Assembly (NCBI RefSeq): GCF_000380185.1
Contig: NZ_KB904769.1
Location: forward strand, 153,440 to 217,439
Reading direction: 5' to 3'
Origin: Thiofilum flexile DSM 14609
GTDB lineage: Bacteria > Pseudomonadota > Gammaproteobacteria > Thiotrichales > Thiotrichaceae
DNA: 64,000 nucleotides
The first letter of the stretch is position 1. The number at the start of each line of letters is the position of its first letter. Of the stretch, positions 63,815-64,000 are shown piece by piece. The position numbers and the translations under genes were made by a program. The notes beneath the pieces were generated by a model, which was given only the letters and a program-made list of their open reading frames with translations, was not told the DNA's origin and searched no databases.

Positions 63815-64000
63815 ATGGAGTATCGGTATGGCAGTCATACAGTATACCGAATCGAGTACCACTTTGTATTTGTGACGAAATATCGTTATCCGATTCTAAA
63901 GGGCGATGTGGGCTTGCGGGTACGGGAGCTGATCCGTCAAACCTGCCAAGCCTTTGAGATAGAGATTGTGAAAGGGGTGGTGAGTAAGGATCATGTGCAT
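63815..64000 (+). CDS. tnpA: IS200/IS605-family transposase TnpA, first 62 residues (runs off right edge)
   Basis: The frame starts at ATG 63815 and is open at base 64000. The residues MEYRYGSHTVYRIEYHFVFV and TKYRYPILKG are the typical start of Y1 transposases; the final residues H60-V-H62 are the HUH metal-binding motif. The catalytic tyrosine would lie in the missing part. A nearby GGAG at 63809 serves as ribosome-binding site. Confidence 0.92.
   Translation, partial: MEYRYGSHTVYRIEYHFVFVTKYRYPILKGDVGLRVRELIRQTCQAFEIEIVKGVVSKDHVH

Larger units (their letters stand above)
63740..64000 (+). mobile_element. IS200/IS605-type insertion element, left end (incomplete)
   Basis: The subterminal hairpin at 63747-63762 followed 52 bases later by a Y1-transposase start is the left-end layout of IS200/IS605-family elements, which move as single strands and recognise such hairpins. 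The right end is outside the window. Whether a tnpB (RNA-guided nuclease) gene and its guide RNA follow cannot be seen. Confidence 0.8.

Overview
The window reads as chromosomal DNA from a gammaproteobacterium that is probably aerobic or microaerophilic and carries type IV pili. The gene content (cbb3 oxidase as the terminal oxidase seen, a TauE/SafE-type anion exporter, a pil-chp chemosensory cluster, pilMNOPQ followed by aroK-aroB) and moderate GC content would fit the sulfur-oxidising Thiotrichales (Thiothrix-like). That placement is an inference from gene content and I cannot prove it here. Nearly all reading frames are intact. No tRNA or rRNA gene was recognised; the only stable RNA gene seen is the 4.5S SRP RNA.

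Layout. 1-289: 5' part of an unknown gene leaving the left edge. 387-7687 (minus strand): a TauE-like exporter and a compact Pil-Chp chemosensory operon (PilH-like regulator, PilI-like CheW, PilJ receptor, hybrid CheA/ChpA kinase, and a two-part response regulator). 7766-10946: a solitary CRISPR-repeat-like sequence, the SRP RNA gene, dnaX with a ten-A slippage run, ybaB and recR. 10971-13430: a HIT-family gene, a PIN-type toxin-antitoxin pair and a convergent rtcB. 13725-22949: dgkA, then the complete cbb3 oxidase locus ccoNOQP plus ccoGHIS, with a perfect FNR-type box at 14081-14094. 23211-32787: a LysR regulator, a conserved unknown gene, an AI-2E/PerM-type permease, a luciferase-like oxidoreductase, uvrB, an aminotransferase, a TerC-CBS membrane protein and a DUF2062 protein. 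Three length variants of one palindromic intergenic repeat lie in this stretch.

32876-46697: a small lipase-like/phosphoribosyltransferase-like pair, a conserved unknown gene next to mrcA (PBP1A), then pilMNOPQ-aroK-aroB-dgt and a cytochrome b561. 46903-51430 (minus): an outer-membrane beta-barrel and a 1256-residue secreted metzincin-like protease with Ca-binding and cadherin-like repeats and a GlyGly-CTERM-like tail. 51742-54798 (minus): chorismate lyase, 8-oxoguanine deaminase and a BMP-type nucleoside-binding protein in one overlapping unit. 54954-63259: an AlkB-like dioxygenase, an AbrB-PIN toxin-antitoxin pair, a nitrilase-family amidase, tldD-pmbA, a glutathione S-transferase-like protein and a Kef-type antiporter. 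From about 63740 to the right edge lies the left end of an IS200/IS605-type element, with its subterminal hairpin and the first 62 codons of tnpA.

Functionally, the PilJ/ChpA system and PilMNOPQ belong to one machine (surface sensing and type IV pilus extrusion), although they are 30 kb apart. The cco genes form a self-contained respiration module: structural subunits, electron-transfer accessory protein, copper ATPase and assembly factors. The signals that look least ordinary are the orphan CRISPR-type repeats near 7.8 and 10.3 kb, the palindromic repeat family at 26.8-32.2 kb, the dnaX slippage site, and the GlyGly-CTERM metalloprotease. I found no complete, clearly new multi-gene defence or biosynthesis system.
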